This document shows positions 1-10,018 of a stretch of 41,781 nt of DNA, in pieces (position 1 is the stretch's first letter; each line of letters begins with the position of its first letter). Both the position numbers and the translations under genes were made by a program. The DNA comes from JAICLK01 sp035478715. Lineage in GTDB: Bacteria; Patescibacteriota; Saccharimonadia; Saccharimonadales; UBA4665. Where the stretch lies: the NCBI GenBank assembly GCA_035478715.1, contig DATIJK010000001.1, forward strand, positions 1 to 41,781. The letters run 5' to 3'. A model generated the notes under the pieces. That model had not been told where the DNA came from, did no database searches, and saw nothing but the letters and a program-made list of their open reading frames with translations.

Positions 1-726
<726 letters not shown>

Positions 727-874
727 AATTTGACTTTGCTAATGTGGACCACCTCTGTTAAGAGGCGGTAAATAAACATGTCAAAAATGAACTGACGTTG
801 ATTTGCACTACTCAATTTTTAAGGCTCTCTTTTAGAGAAATCAGAAGTGAATCTAACAGACTTCCCTTGAAAGC

Positions 875-910
875 TCGTCACATCATATCTGGTAAAACAG
901 AGATTGTCAA
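875..910 (-). promoter_or_regulatory. Strong promoter of the 16S rRNA gene
   Basis: On the minus strand there is a perfect -35 TTGACA (910-905), a 17-nt spacer and -10 TATGAT (887-882), predicting a start near 875 and a 16S leader of about 150 nt. A second TTGACA (784-779) lies closer to the gene. Between it and the rRNA the leader can form a CCaCCTCT/AGAGGcGG hairpin at 749-769. The promoter sits immediately after the gyrA stop codon, so rRNA can be initiated independently of the gyrase operon. Confidence 0.75.
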
Positions 911-931
911 CTAATATGGTTGTAGTTTTTG

Positions 932-3508
932 CTATTTTGACTTCTTTGGGGCTTTTTCGGCGGGTTTCGACTCAGATTCAGGTGTTTCTTCATCCTCGTC
1001 TTCATCCTCTTCTGCCTTGTCTACTAACGCTAGAGACACAACTTCATCACCGTCATTCAAGCGCATGATACGTACGCCTTGCGTGGCTCGCCCGAGCGCC
1101 GGAATATTCTTCAAGCCGAGCCGAATCGTCTGGCCCTGGCTGGAAATGATGATAATTTCTTGGCCGTCGTCTTCACTTAATGTCTTTACGCCGATTAAAT
1201 CACCAGTCTTTTTATTCACCACTGCAGAACGAATGCCCACGCCACCACGAGCGTGAGGTGTAAATTGAGCTACTTTTGTGCGTTTTCCATAGCCGTATTG
1301 ACTGATTACAAATATGCTCGAACCTTCTTCGACGATATCCATGCCGATGACCCGGTCGCCGCTGCGCAGACGGATGCCACGCACGCCGCGAGATACGCGG
1401 CCCATCGGTCGGGCGTCTTTTTCGTGGAAGCGGATTGCCTGACCTTGCGATGTCGAAATCAGGACTTCGTTATTGCCATTAGTCATACGGATCCATTTGA
1501 GCTCATCGCCTTCATCCAGATTGATTGCGATAAGGCCGCTGGTACGGACGTTCTTGTACTGTTCAAATGGTGTTTTCTTAACGACGCCGCGCACGGTACA
1601 CATTATCAGGTTCGCCGCATCATTACCTTTACTGACATTAATCACCGAACTCACGGCTTCTTCCGGTTGTAGTTGGAGCAGATTGACTATCGCGACACCT
1701 TTGGCATTCAAGCTTGCCGCAGGCACTTCGTATGTCTTGATACGGAATACGCGGCCTTTGTTCGTGAAGAACAGTAAGAAGTCATGCGTGCTGGCGTTGA
1801 CGACGTGCTCAATCACGTCTTCTTCGCGCGTAACCATGCCCCGCCGGCCTTTGCCGCCGCGACCTTGCTTCTTGTATTCGGCGATCGAGCTTCGTTTGAC
1901 GTAATTTGCAGAAGTTAACGTAACCACGACTTGTTCGTCCGGCACCAGATCTTCATCGCTTAATTTGCCAAGTTCTTGCCGTATGATTTTTGTGCGGCGT
2001 TCATCGCCGTACTGTTTTTTCAGCTCGAGCAGTTCGTCTTTTACGATTTTCAGGATCTTCTTTTCGTCTGCCAAAATGCCTTCAAGTTCAGCAATTAATT
2101 TGATGAGTTCGGCCAGTTCATCTTCTATTTCTTTGCGGTCAAGCCCGGTCAACCGGCGAAGCTGCATCGCTAAAATTGCCTTGCCCTGAATTTCACTAAG
2201 ATTGAAGGTGGTCATCAAGGCTTCGAGTGCGATGTCATATGTTTCGGACGCGCGAATCACCCGTATGACTTCATCGATGTGATCCAGTGCGATCTTCAGG
2301 CCCTCTAAAATATGGGCGCGTTCTTTTGCCTTGCGTAGCTCGTATTCAGTGCGTCTTCGCACCACCACGCGCCGATGCTTGATATGCTCGTTAATAATGT
2401 CCTGGAGGCCCAGTACGCGCGGCTGGATGCCATCCACGAGCGCCATCATGTTGTAGTGGAACGACGTTTGCAATGGAGTCAGTTTGTACAGCTGGTTAAG
2501 CAGCTTCTTAGGGTAAGCATCTTTTTTCAGGTCAATGACTATACGCACGATGCCCCGCGCGCTTTCATCGCGGATATCCGATATACCGCCGATCTTTTTC
2601 TCTTTGACTAAGTCAGCGATTTTAATAATCAGACTTTCTTTATTCAATGCATAAGGAATTTCGCTGATGACGATCTGGTGCCTGCCTTTGGCTCCTTCGA
2701 CTACATCAGCTACACCGCGCACCACCACCCCGCCTCGTCCGGTTGCATAGGCCGTCCTTAGCGATTCTTTGCCATAAACTACACCGCCGGTTGGGAAATC
2801 CGGGCCTTTGATGTGCTGCAATAAATCGTCTAATGTCGCGTCTTCGTGGTCGATCTGATGCACCGTCGCATCGATCAATTCGGTTAAATTATGCGGCGGA
2901 ATATTAGTAGCCATGCCCACGGCAATGCCGAGCTGACCGTTCAATAAAAGATTTGGCAGCTTACCCGGCAATACGGACGGTTCCTGTGTTGTCCCGTCGT
3001 AGTTGTCGCGAAAATCAACCGTTTCTTTGTCGATGTCTGCCAATAATTCATCGGCAACCCGAGCCATTTTAGCTTCGGTATACCGCATTGCGGCTGGCGG
3101 ATCGCCATCCATTGATCCAAAGTTCCCTTGCCCGTTAATCAGCATGTATCGCATTGACCATGGCTGCGCCATACGGACTAAGGCGTCATATATCGAGGAA
3201 TCCCCATGCGGGTGATACTTGCCCATTACCGCACCAACTACATTTGCGCTTTTACGGTGCCGAGCACTGGAGCGTAAACCGTCGCTATTCATGCTATATA
3301 AAATGCGCCGGTGGACAGGTTTCATGCCATCGCGTACATCAGGAAGCGCGCGCTCAACAATCACACTCATCGAGTAGCGGAGATAACTGTCTTCCATGAC
3401 GTTTTCGACAGTCCGTTGCTCGACTATACGCGAATGATCAGCTTTCAATACTTCGCCTTCTAAAGGCGCTCCGCTCGCTAAATTAGCCATTTCTTGTTCT
3501 TCGTCCAT
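932..3508 (-). CDS. gyrA: DNA gyrase subunit A
   Basis: Breakage-reunion subunit of DNA gyrase, which introduces negative supercoils together with GyrB. The 858 aa are full length. The quinolone region reads HPHGDSSIYDALVRMAQP (about residues 99-116, Ser at the position of E. coli Ser83 and Asp at that of Asp87), and the catalytic tyrosine is Y143 in AAMRYTEAK. The C-terminal domain contains the GyrA box QGRGGKG, which separates it from ParC. The last 30 residues are a highly charged acidic then lysine-rich tail. The ATG is one nucleotide after the gyrB stop codon, so translation is probably coupled. Sequence matches sensitivity rather than target-site resistance to quinolones; that is inference only. 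Confidence 0.97.
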   Translation of the reverse strand: MDEEQEMANLASGAPLEGEVLKADHSRIVEQRTVENVMEDSYLRYSMSVIVERALPDVRDGMKPVHRRILYSMNSDGLRSSARHRKSANVVGAVMGKYHPHGDSSIYDALVRMAQPWSMRYMLINGQGNFGSMDGDPPAAMRYTEAKMARVADELLADIDKETVDFRDNYDGTTQEPSVLPGKLPNLLLNGQLGIAVGMATNIPPHNLTELIDATVHQIDHEDATLDDLLQHIKGPDFPTGGVVYGKESLRTAYATGRGGVVVRGVADVVEGAKGRHQIVISEIPYALNKESLIIKIADLVKEKKIGGISDIRDESARGIVRIVIDLKKDAYPKKLLNQLYKLTPLQTSFHYNMMALVDGIQPRVLGLQDIINEHIKHRRVVVRRRTEYELRKAKERAHILEGLKIALDHIDEVIRVIRASETYDIALEALMTTFNLSEIQGKAILAMQLRRLTGLDRKEIEDELAELIKLIAELEGILADEKKILKIVKDELLELKKQYGDERRTKIIRQELGKLSDEDLVPDEQVVVTLTSANYVKRSSIAEYKKQGRGGKGRRGMVTREEDVIEHVVNASTHDFLLFFTNKGRVFRIKTYEVPAASLNAKGVAIVNLLQLQPEEAVSSVINVSKGNDAANLIMCTVRGVVKKTPFEQYKNVRTSGLIAINLDEGDELKWIRMTNGNNEVLISTSQGQAIRFHEKDARPMGRVSRGVRGIRLRSGDRVIGMDIVEEGSSIFVISQYGYGKRTKVAQFTPHARGGVGIRSAVVNKKTGDLIGVKTLSEDDGQEIIIISSQGQTIRLGLKNIPALGRATQGVRIMRLNDGDEVVSLALVDKAEEDEDEDEETPESESKPAEKAPKKSK

Positions 3509-3509
3509 G

Positions 3510-5483
3510 TTATATGTCCAGGTCTTTTACGAATTTAGCATGAGTTTGAATAAAGTTTTTGCGCAACTCTACCTCTGTTCCCATCAACTTATTGAAGATC
3601 GCATCGGCTTTTTCGGCATCTTCAACACGGACTTTTATCAACACGCGCTTTTCGGGATTCATGGTAGTTTCGAACAATTGCTCGGCGTCCATTTCGCCCA
3701 GACCTTTATAACGTTTTTGTTCAATAAATCCAGCCTGCTTATAACGCTCGTCATCGCTATTTACCTTAGTACCGTCTTTTTGGCGTTTTTCAATCGCCTT
3801 GTCTAACGCAGTATCCAGATCGTTTTCGTCGTATATGAATTCACTCGTTTTTCGCCCAGGCTTAACTAGTTCGAACAACGGCGGTTTCGCCAGATACAAA
3901 TGACCTTCATCGATAACGGGCTTCATGAATCTGAAGAAAAATGTCAGCAGTAATGTACTGATGTGCGAACCATCAACGTCGGCATCGGTCATTATAATGA
4001 TGCGATCGTAGCGTAAACCTTTGACATCAAACGATTCTTCGATTCCAACGCCCAATGCTTTAATCAAACTTAAAATTTCGTTATTGCCGAGCATTTTATC
4101 AAGCCTGGCCCGCTCTACGTTCAGGACTTTTCCACGAAGCGGCAAGATTGCTTGTGTCTTACTGTCGCGGCCGCTTTTTGCCGAACCGCCGGCCGAGTCG
4201 CCCTCCACCAGGTAAATTTCTGAATTACTTGGATCTTTTGATGAACAATCCGCTAGTTTGCCGGGCAAGCTTGCGCCATCCAAAACGCCTTTGCGGATAA
4301 TATTCTCGCGTGCAGCGCGCGCAGCTTTTCGGGCTCGTGCCGCAAGCAATGCCTTACCGACAATCTTTCGTGCAACTCCCGGATGCTCTTCCAAATAATA
4401 CCCGAGATACTCCGCCAAAACTTGTTCGACGTATCCACGGATTTCGGGGTTGCCTAGCTTGTTTTTGGTCTGACCTTCGAATTGCGGATCTGCTAATTTG
4501 ACCAAGATAACTGCCGTCAAACCTTCTCGGCAATCTTCACCCGTCAAGTTTTCTTCTTTTTCCTTCAATAAGCTGGCTTTACGGGCATAATCGTTAATGA
4601 CGCGCGTAAGAGCCGATCGAAAACCAGTCAGATGAGTACCACCGTCTGGATTCAGTACGTTGTTTGCGAAAGTCTTGATAGTTTCGCTGAAACTATCGGT
4701 ATACTGGCAGGCGATTTCTATTTGCGTACCTTGGACTTCTTTGTCTACATAAAATATATCTTCGTCGACCATTTCTCTGCCCACATTCAAATGACGAACG
4801 TAAGATTTTATACCACCCTCGAAATAAAAACTATATCTTTTACTAGAAGATTCATCTTTAATTGAAGTTCTGACGCCTTTTGTGAGATAAGCCTGGTGCC
4901 GTAAACGATCTAAAATCGTGTCGTAATTAAAATTGACCGTTTCAAAAATTGTGTCATCGGGATAAAAGGTTATTTCGGTGCCTGACTTGTCGCTCGTGCC
5001 GACCGCTTGCAATTTAGATTTTGGCACCCCGCGTTCGTATTCCTGCTTGAATGTTTTACCGTTCTGATGAACGATAACGATAAGTCGGGTAGATAAAGCG
5101 TTAACGACACTCACTCCAACACCATGCAAACCACCGGACACTTTATATCCGCCGCCGCCAAACTTACCGCCGGCGTGTAGAATTGTCAGCGCCGTTTCGA
5201 CGCCGCTCTTGCCTGTTTTGGTGTTGATATCAGTTGGAATACCACGACCGTTATCGATGACTTTGACGCCACCGTCTGCCAGCAGTTCGACTTCGACTTC
5301 TGATGCATATCCAGCTAGTGCTTCGTCGATACCATTATCGACAAGTTCCCATACCAAATGATGCAGGCCCTCGCTGCCGGTGCCGCCAATGTACATACCT
5401 GGCCGCTTGCGGACAGGCTCAAGACCTTCTAGCACCTGTATCTGGTCTGCCTTATATGAATTATCGTCTTTTTGTTTGGCCAC
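3510..5483 (-). CDS. gyrB: DNA gyrase subunit B
   Basis: ATPase subunit of gyrase. The 657 aa show the GHKL fold (ELVDNGIDEAL, DNGRGIPTD, GLHGVGVSVVNAL), the transducer, and the TOPRIM metal site (EGDSAGGSAKSGRD and DADVDGSH), ending in the typical QKRYKGLGEM...TTMNPEKR tail. It lacks the large insert of the E. coli enzyme, as in Gram-positive type GyrB. The start is GTG at 5483, with AAGAGGG about 10 nt upstream. First gene of a gyrB-gyrA unit that leads into the rRNA gene. Confidence 0.97.
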   Translation of the reverse strand: MAKQKDDNSYKADQIQVLEGLEPVRKRPGMYIGGTGSEGLHHLVWELVDNGIDEALAGYASEVEVELLADGGVKVIDNGRGIPTDINTKTGKSGVETALTILHAGGKFGGGGYKVSGGLHGVGVSVVNALSTRLIVIVHQNGKTFKQEYERGVPKSKLQAVGTSDKSGTEITFYPDDTIFETVNFNYDTILDRLRHQAYLTKGVRTSIKDESSSKRYSFYFEGGIKSYVRHLNVGREMVDEDIFYVDKEVQGTQIEIACQYTDSFSETIKTFANNVLNPDGGTHLTGFRSALTRVINDYARKASLLKEKEENLTGEDCREGLTAVILVKLADPQFEGQTKNKLGNPEIRGYVEQVLAEYLGYYLEEHPGVARKIVGKALLAARARKAARAARENIIRKGVLDGASLPGKLADCSSKDPSNSEIYLVEGDSAGGSAKSGRDSKTQAILPLRGKVLNVERARLDKMLGNNEILSLIKALGVGIEESFDVKGLRYDRIIIMTDADVDGSHISTLLLTFFFRFMKPVIDEGHLYLAKPPLFELVKPGRKTSEFIYDENDLDTALDKAIEKRQKDGTKVNSDDERYKQAGFIEQKRYKGLGEMDAEQLFETTMNPEKRVLIKVRVEDAEKADAIFNKLMGTEVELRKNFIQTHAKFVKDLDI

Positions 5484-5590
5484 TAGTAATAACCCTCTTA
5501 CCTTTAACTTCTGTTAATTACAATCCCACTACCATTTATTATAGACGATTTCGACTCAAGAAACAATCTTAACGACGCCTATTACGCCCC

Positions 5591-8536
5591 TTATTTATCG
5601 ATATAAATAGTATCTCCGTGGCTCAAATGGCCACTATCCGGTGAATTTTTCTTTAGGTCCATTGCCGTATTATCAGTTTCTGGAAGTTCTAGTTTAGTCT
5701 CGGCTGGTTGTGCGGGCATTACAGGTGCCGGCGGCTGCGGCATGACTGACTGCGTTGCACCTGCGGGTGTGGTTTGAAAACTTGCATTAGTTTGCGGTGC
5801 GATATTTGTTGCCGGATTAAACCCCGTTTGCTGCGGTGCGGAAGGATATGTAGATTGCTGCGGTGCTGATGGCGCACCAAATGGCGATGTAACGGGCCTT
5901 GAAGGCATTTTGCGCTTCGTTAACCAATCGTCCAGGAAAGACGCCGATGACGGCCTTGCAGGCGCTGCTGGCGGCAATCCTGCCGGTGCTGCACCGGGCA
6001 TTGTGCGCTGGCCTGGCCCGCCAGCAGCTCCAGGCCACCCTGCCGGGCCTGTACCAAGCGATGGCGGCATGCCGCCGGCTGCTGATGGTGCTAACTGTTT
6101 GGTTTCCATTCGCTTGAATATTTCAGATTCGACCTGAGCTTTCGGCCGGCCGAATTTGGCTGCGGACAGCTGTTTTAATGCGGTAGACAGTTTCTGGTTC
6201 GGCGTACCGAGCGGTGGCAATGTCGCCATACTGAACGGCTGCGTAGGTACCCCGCCGATCATCGTTCTGACAATCGTATTGTAATTTGGCAGACGGATCA
6301 GATCAGTTTCTTCGAAAGACGGCCTGAAATACTTGTGCAGGGATTCTGCGTCGCGGTCGCCGACACGGAATGCAACTGTCGTTCCCACATTTCCGAATAC
6401 AGCATCCCTGATCTCTTCGCTAAGCTGTGTCGTAAACTGGTTCGCCACGATCAAGTTAAGGTGGTATTTCCGTGCCTCGGACATTATCGTCGCAAATGAA
6501 TCGGTCGAGAAATTCTGGAACTCATCTACGTATAAGGCGAAATCAACGCGATCTTTTTCGGGTACATCGGCCCGGCTCATAGCCGCAGCCTGGAATTTCA
6601 TTACGAAAATCATGCCAAGCAGCTGCATATTAAGTTGCCCTGTCCGGCCTTTACTCAAATTAACGAGCAAGATTTTTTTATTATCCATCACATCGCGAAG
6701 ATTGAACGCGCTGTCCGTCTGGCCGATGATATTACGCATCATCGTATTCGATAAGAACGCGCCGAATTTACTTACGAACCAGCTGACGACCTCGCCGAAC
6801 TCGTTCGAACGTTGCGATTGCGGCATTTCTTTCTGCCAGAATTCGATGACGCTCGGGTCTTTTACATGCACTAACTTTTGTTTGACATATTGCGGATCGC
6901 GGAAAAGTTTTGGTATATCGATGAATGTCCCGCCTTCCGGGTCAGCCATGATTGTTAATGCGGCGCTGCGGAACAGATGCTCGTATCGTGGGCCCATGAT
7001 GCCCTGGTGCTGCGGATCGTACAGCTTGTACAGCATGTTCAACGCTTCCTGTATAAGGAAATCTTTCTGATCTTCATTCTCGAATTCGAACAGGTTCAGG
7101 CCCATCGGATAGTCCATGTCCGCAGGACAGAAATAAATTATGTCTTCGGTACGTTCCTTTGGAACCATAGAAAGCAATTTCTCTGCGGTGTCGCCATGCG
7201 GATCGACAAATGCAAAACCATTGCCGCTTAACATGTCTTGCAGTGCAAGGTTTTCTAGAAACGTAGATTTACCTGTACCGGTCTGTCCCACCGCGTACAT
7301 ATGCCGCTGCCGGTCTCCAATGCCAAGCCGGATCGGTTTTTTGACGCCGCGGAAAATATTGTACCCAAGTAGCAGACCTTTTTCTGGAACGTTGCGCGGG
7401 CCATCGACTTGTTTGGAGTCTTGGCGCTCCAATTGCGACGTCGGAATGCTGCGCTGATCCGGAAAATGGAATATCGTAGCAAGCTCGATCGAATTTAATA
7501 TGTTGTCATTATCTCGTTGTGGAAATAGCCTCAATATGTAATCAGTCGCAAGCTCTTCAGTGTTTTTGGAAGGTTTAAATTTGAACCCGTTGCGCCCAGG
7601 GGCGTCAAAGAGTGCGAATGCAGCCACTACATTACTTAGATTTGATTGCGAGCGTTGTGATATATTCGACGATGCAATCACGCGAATCAGGACTTCAAAA
7701 CCAGGGCTTCGGGTCTTATCATCAATCGCATTTACGACCGCCTGCTCCAAGTCGGATAAATCTTTTTTGTCGTTATGATCCTTTTCATCGGGCACTTTTA
7801 CAAGTGCAGTACCGAGCAATTTTGCCCATTCAAAAAGTTTTGCCCCAATATTCTTATCTTCTTTGCCGCTTCGCTTTTTGCTTGCGATTTCTTGAGCTTT
7901 TTTGCGCCATGATGGGTCTGCCGGCCTTAACATAATTTGAATACCGACACCGTCTTCTTTGCCGAGATTTGCTAAAGAATTTAGCAACGCTTGCATAGCG
8001 TCACGCTTCAATTCCTGAAAAGTCGCAATCGGATAGGCGAATTCTTCTTTCAGGACAAGTTCTCCGCCCGCTACAGCGTTAATTTTACCGACCGGGTTGA
8101 ATATATTGTGGTCAGCGACTTCTTCAAGCCTTGCGGACGGATATGCGCTGACAATCGCCTGCTTTACGACATCTGCCATCGATATCGGTACGGCCGCGTA
8201 AAAATAGACGAATCCGCGCGATCCGATAATTTCAAATGAAAAATGGCGCTGACCGTATAGTTTGTTTTTCCATCCTTTTTGGAACGTACTGGCGATAATG
8301 TTATAGACGATCTGAGCCTTGGATATAGTTTCTTCGGTTACGTCGCGCACATCCCGCCCATTTCCCTCAACATCATCACTAGGAGGCGGCAAATGAATTA
8401 AGAACGGCACCATTTTTAGGCCGCGCTCATAGTTTTTCTGTTCCCTCGCAGCTTGCCTTGATCGTACGTAAGTAATCGGGACTATTATCGCAGCCCCAAT
8501 AGCTATGAGTACGAATAAAAACAGAATGACAGCCAC
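5591..8536 (-). CDS. Membrane-anchored HerA/VirD4-like ATPase with disordered C-terminal tail
   Basis: A 981-aa P-loop ATPase of the HerA/TraG-VirD4 (DUF87-like) class. Residues 3-24 form a membrane anchor, 60-370 a cytoplasmic N-domain, then Walker A GQTGTGKS (417-424) followed by FAFVDPHGDT, and Walker B FALYVDEFQNF (about 667-677). The ring-ATPase NQF/TTQL and RVGDRDAE segments follow. From about residue 790 to the end the sequence is rich in Pro, Gln, Ala and Gly with no visible fold. Starts with GTG 10 nt after the stop of the upstream small gene, so the two form an operon. Known relatives drive conjugative DNA transfer or DNA end processing; which applies here cannot be told, and no other secretion genes are adjacent. 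Confidence 0.8.
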   Translation of the reverse strand: MAVILFLFVLIAIGAAIIVPITYVRSRQAAREQKNYERGLKMVPFLIHLPPPSDDVEGNGRDVRDVTEETISKAQIVYNIIASTFQKGWKNKLYGQRHFSFEIIGSRGFVYFYAAVPISMADVVKQAIVSAYPSARLEEVADHNIFNPVGKINAVAGGELVLKEEFAYPIATFQELKRDAMQALLNSLANLGKEDGVGIQIMLRPADPSWRKKAQEIASKKRSGKEDKNIGAKLFEWAKLLGTALVKVPDEKDHNDKKDLSDLEQAVVNAIDDKTRSPGFEVLIRVIASSNISQRSQSNLSNVVAAFALFDAPGRNGFKFKPSKNTEELATDYILRLFPQRDNDNILNSIELATIFHFPDQRSIPTSQLERQDSKQVDGPRNVPEKGLLLGYNIFRGVKKPIRLGIGDRQRHMYAVGQTGTGKSTFLENLALQDMLSGNGFAFVDPHGDTAEKLLSMVPKERTEDIIYFCPADMDYPMGLNLFEFENEDQKDFLIQEALNMLYKLYDPQHQGIMGPRYEHLFRSAALTIMADPEGGTFIDIPKLFRDPQYVKQKLVHVKDPSVIEFWQKEMPQSQRSNEFGEVVSWFVSKFGAFLSNTMMRNIIGQTDSAFNLRDVMDNKKILLVNLSKGRTGQLNMQLLGMIFVMKFQAAAMSRADVPEKDRVDFALYVDEFQNFSTDSFATIMSEARKYHLNLIVANQFTTQLSEEIRDAVFGNVGTTVAFRVGDRDAESLHKYFRPSFEETDLIRLPNYNTIVRTMIGGVPTQPFSMATLPPLGTPNQKLSTALKQLSAAKFGRPKAQVESEIFKRMETKQLAPSAAGGMPPSLGTGPAGWPGAAGGPGQRTMPGAAPAGLPPAAPARPSSASFLDDWLTKRKMPSRPVTSPFGAPSAPQQSTYPSAPQQTGFNPATNIAPQTNASFQTTPAGATQSVMPQPPAPVMPAQPAETKLELPETDNTAMDLKKNSPDSGHLSHGDTIYIDK

Positions 8537-8546
8537 GTGATTATGC

Positions 8547-8960
8547 TCACCCTTCGCTTACTTTTATAATTTTACCGTATCGCCTTTTTAATAAATCAGC
8601 CTTCACCTTTGCTATCTCTTTAGCCTGCAAGTAGGGGTCATGTCCGGTATGCTGTACGACTGCCATAGCCTTAGCAATAACTTCTCTTTCGATTGAAGTA
8701 TCTTCATCTTTGGACTGCGCCCCTGGGATGGGTATACGCTGTTGATTGCTCAGACTTTTCGGAACGCTCGCTGATGACCCTGGATATGGTAATGCTATAC
8801 CGTTTTGAGCCGGCAACGACGTGCTACCGCCACTTTGATTCGGTTGGATATATGCAGCGTTGCTGGCTGGGTTATCATTCGGAGCACCTGCCGCTGGATT
8901 TTCAGGCGGTTCGGGCGTGCTTAATGGTCGTACTGGTGCATCGTCAGTATTCGGGTTCAT
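8547..8960 (-). CDS. Hypothetical protein, Pro/Asn-rich N-terminus with helical C-terminus
   Basis: Unrecognised 137-aa protein. Residues 1-85 are low-complexity (Pro, Asn, Ser, Gly) and look disordered. Residues 88-137 look helical and charged (IEREVIAKAMAVVQ, KEIAKVKADLLKRRYGK). It is 10 nt upstream of the HerA/VirD4-like ATPase gene and probably a partner or adaptor; the ATPase tail has a similar disordered composition. A TATAAT with upstream TG lies 10 nt before the ATG, predicting a nearly leaderless mRNA. Confidence 0.7.
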   Translation of the reverse strand: MNPNTDDAPVRPLSTPEPPENPAAGAPNDNPASNAAYIQPNQSGGSTSLPAQNGIALPYPGSSASVPKSLSNQQRIPIPGAQSKDEDTSIEREVIAKAMAVVQHTGHDPYLQAKEIAKVKADLLKRRYGKIIKVSEG

Positions 8961-8970
8961 CTTAATTAGT

Positions 8971-8979
8971 ATTATAACA
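8971..8979 (-). promoter_or_regulatory. Extended -10 promoter of the small gene/ATPase operon
   Basis: Minus strand TGTTATAAT (extended -10, TGnTATAAT) ends 10 nt before the ATG at 8960. There is no good -35 and no Shine-Dalgarno site, so the transcript should start within a few nucleotides of the start codon. Confidence 0.65.
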
Positions 8980-9003
8980 GCTTATAACCGTATTAAACGA
9001 GCA

Positions 9004-9384
9004 TCACTGCGTTTGGGCTTTGGATGAAAATTTCCCCATATAGAAATACGCAAGGATAATGATCGCCGTGACCGTTATTACATCTTTGAGCGATAACTGC
9101 CCTATTGATTGCAGAAGTAGCAATAATACTGGGAAACCGGCTGCTAGAGCAGCTATTAATCGAGGGCGAATTATATGAGCCTTAGTTTCCTGATCGATAT
9201 GCGCGTCGTTGGAATATTTGAAGACCGCCATGGCAATCTGATAGATAATAAGTGCAAACAACACGAATGGTGCAACTAGTATAACCGACGCCATATGATT
9301 TGGGTTGGTCATCGTCAATAATAGTATCGTTATGACGACTATGATAATGATTTTGAATGTACGTTTTAGAAATTGTATGAACAT
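9004..9384 (-). CDS. Small multi-pass membrane protein, unknown
   Basis: Unrecognised 126-aa protein with about four hydrophobic segments: residues 10-26 (ending MTNPN), 31-55, 74-91 and 98-116. The loop between the second and third is charged (KYSNDAHIDQETKAH). No catalytic motif is visible. It lies upstream of the ATPase operon on the same strand, separated by 43 nt containing that operon's own promoter, so co-function is possible but not shown. The ATG at 9384 has no clear Shine-Dalgarno sequence. Confidence 0.65.
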   Translation of the reverse strand: MFIQFLKRTFKIIIIVVITILLLTMTNPNHMASVILVAPFVLFALIIYQIAMAVFKYSNDAHIDQETKAHIIRPRLIAALAAGFPVLLLLLQSIGQLSLKDVITVTAIIILAYFYMGKFSSKAQTQ

Positions 9385-9424
9385 AGTTATTTAAAAAGAT
9401 GCAGTTAGGGCATAAAGAAAGCCG

Positions 9425-9637
9425 TCAGCGTGTGAGGCGCGACAGCTCTTCCTGAATCACCTTGATAGCCCGGCGATAAATCCGCTCTTTATTTAAATAT
9501 ATAGCGCTTATCGCCGCGGCTTTGACTGACCGCTCTTGACGCCTATTAAGCATCATAGAGCGACGATTTTGGGCGTTAACCCGGTACTCAAATTGTAAGT
9601 TTTTGTTTTTGTACTTACGTTTAAAAACATACCGCAA
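9425..9637 (-). CDS. Possible small basic protein
   Basis: A 70-codon frame from a TTG, very rich in Arg and Lys (RRSMMLNRRQERSVKAAA, IYRRAIKVIQEELSRL). The C-terminal 40 residues look like one or two amphipathic helices. Neither the TTG nor the internal ATG pair at 9556/9553 has a ribosome site. It could be a real RNA-binding-type small protein at the head of this unit or a chance frame. I do not recognise a family. Confidence 0.35.
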   Translation of the reverse strand: MRYVFKRKYKNKNLQFEYRVNAQNRRSMMLNRRQERSVKAAAISAIYLNKERIYRRAIKVIQEELSRLTR

Positions 9638-9767
9638 TTTGCGTTTAAAGTCAAGTTCAGAATGAACAGCACTGTGCGTTTTCGGCTAACAAAAATCAAC
9701 TAAATATTGTCCTGTATTGATTTATTTAAAGTTATGCACAGGTTCGGATTTTTTTTTGATTTTTTTG

Positions 9768-9797
9768 TTGACAGCGATACTGGTTATCCTCTAATAT
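9768..9797 (+). promoter_or_regulatory. Consensus sigma-70-type promoter
   Basis: Plus strand TTGACA (9768-9773), 18-nt spacer, TAATAT (9792-9797). This is one of the best promoter matches in the window, yet it is 220 nt from comM, which has its own closer -10. The predicted start (about 9804) coincides with the first base of a hairpin, pointing to a small RNA or structured leader. Confidence 0.65.
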
Positions 9798-9803
9798 AAC
9801 CGT

Positions 9804-9885
9804 AGCACTTATGAATAAAAAAAGTGCTCAAAAACAAAAAACCGTATCTGTTACAACCGCTTCTCGCAAGCGGTTGTTTCATTAT
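9804..9885 (+). ncRNA. Candidate small RNA upstream of comM
   Basis: Begins where the 9768-9797 promoter should initiate. It opens with a 7-bp hairpin AGCACTT/AAGTGCT (9804-9828) and ends with a perfect 10-bp hairpin ACAACCGCTT/AAGCGGTTGT (9853-9877, 5-nt loop) followed by TTTCATTATT, a weak terminator-like run. No ORF fits. It may instead be the 5' leader of a long comM transcript. Confidence 0.4.
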
Positions 9886-10004
9886 TAGCCCCTGTAATAC
9901 CCTTATGGTTGCTTGACCAGTTCCACCACAATTAATTACGCAAAAAATCATCGTTTTTCCTTGCAATAGAAAGCTTATGATTGCATTATTTCGCTGAATT
10001 TAGA

Positions 10005-10018
10005 TAAAATACCTGCTC
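10005..10018 (+). promoter_or_regulatory. Proximal promoter of comM, leaderless type
   Basis: TTGCAT (9981-9986), 18-nt spacer, TAAAAT (10005-10010), then only 8 nt (10011-10018) to the ATG. No ribosome-binding site is present. The transcript should begin at or within a base or two of the start codon. Confidence 0.6.

Noticed and set aside
5910..6137. Pro/Ala-rich plus-strand frames opposite the ATPase tail
   Set aside because: These are antisense shadows of the low-complexity C-terminal tail of the HerA/VirD4-like ATPase.
9732..9740. TTATGCACA, a match to the DnaA-box consensus, in an AT-rich region where gene direction changes
   Set aside because: Only one good box is present, with no dnaA, dnaN or cluster of boxes nearby; an origin cannot be claimed.
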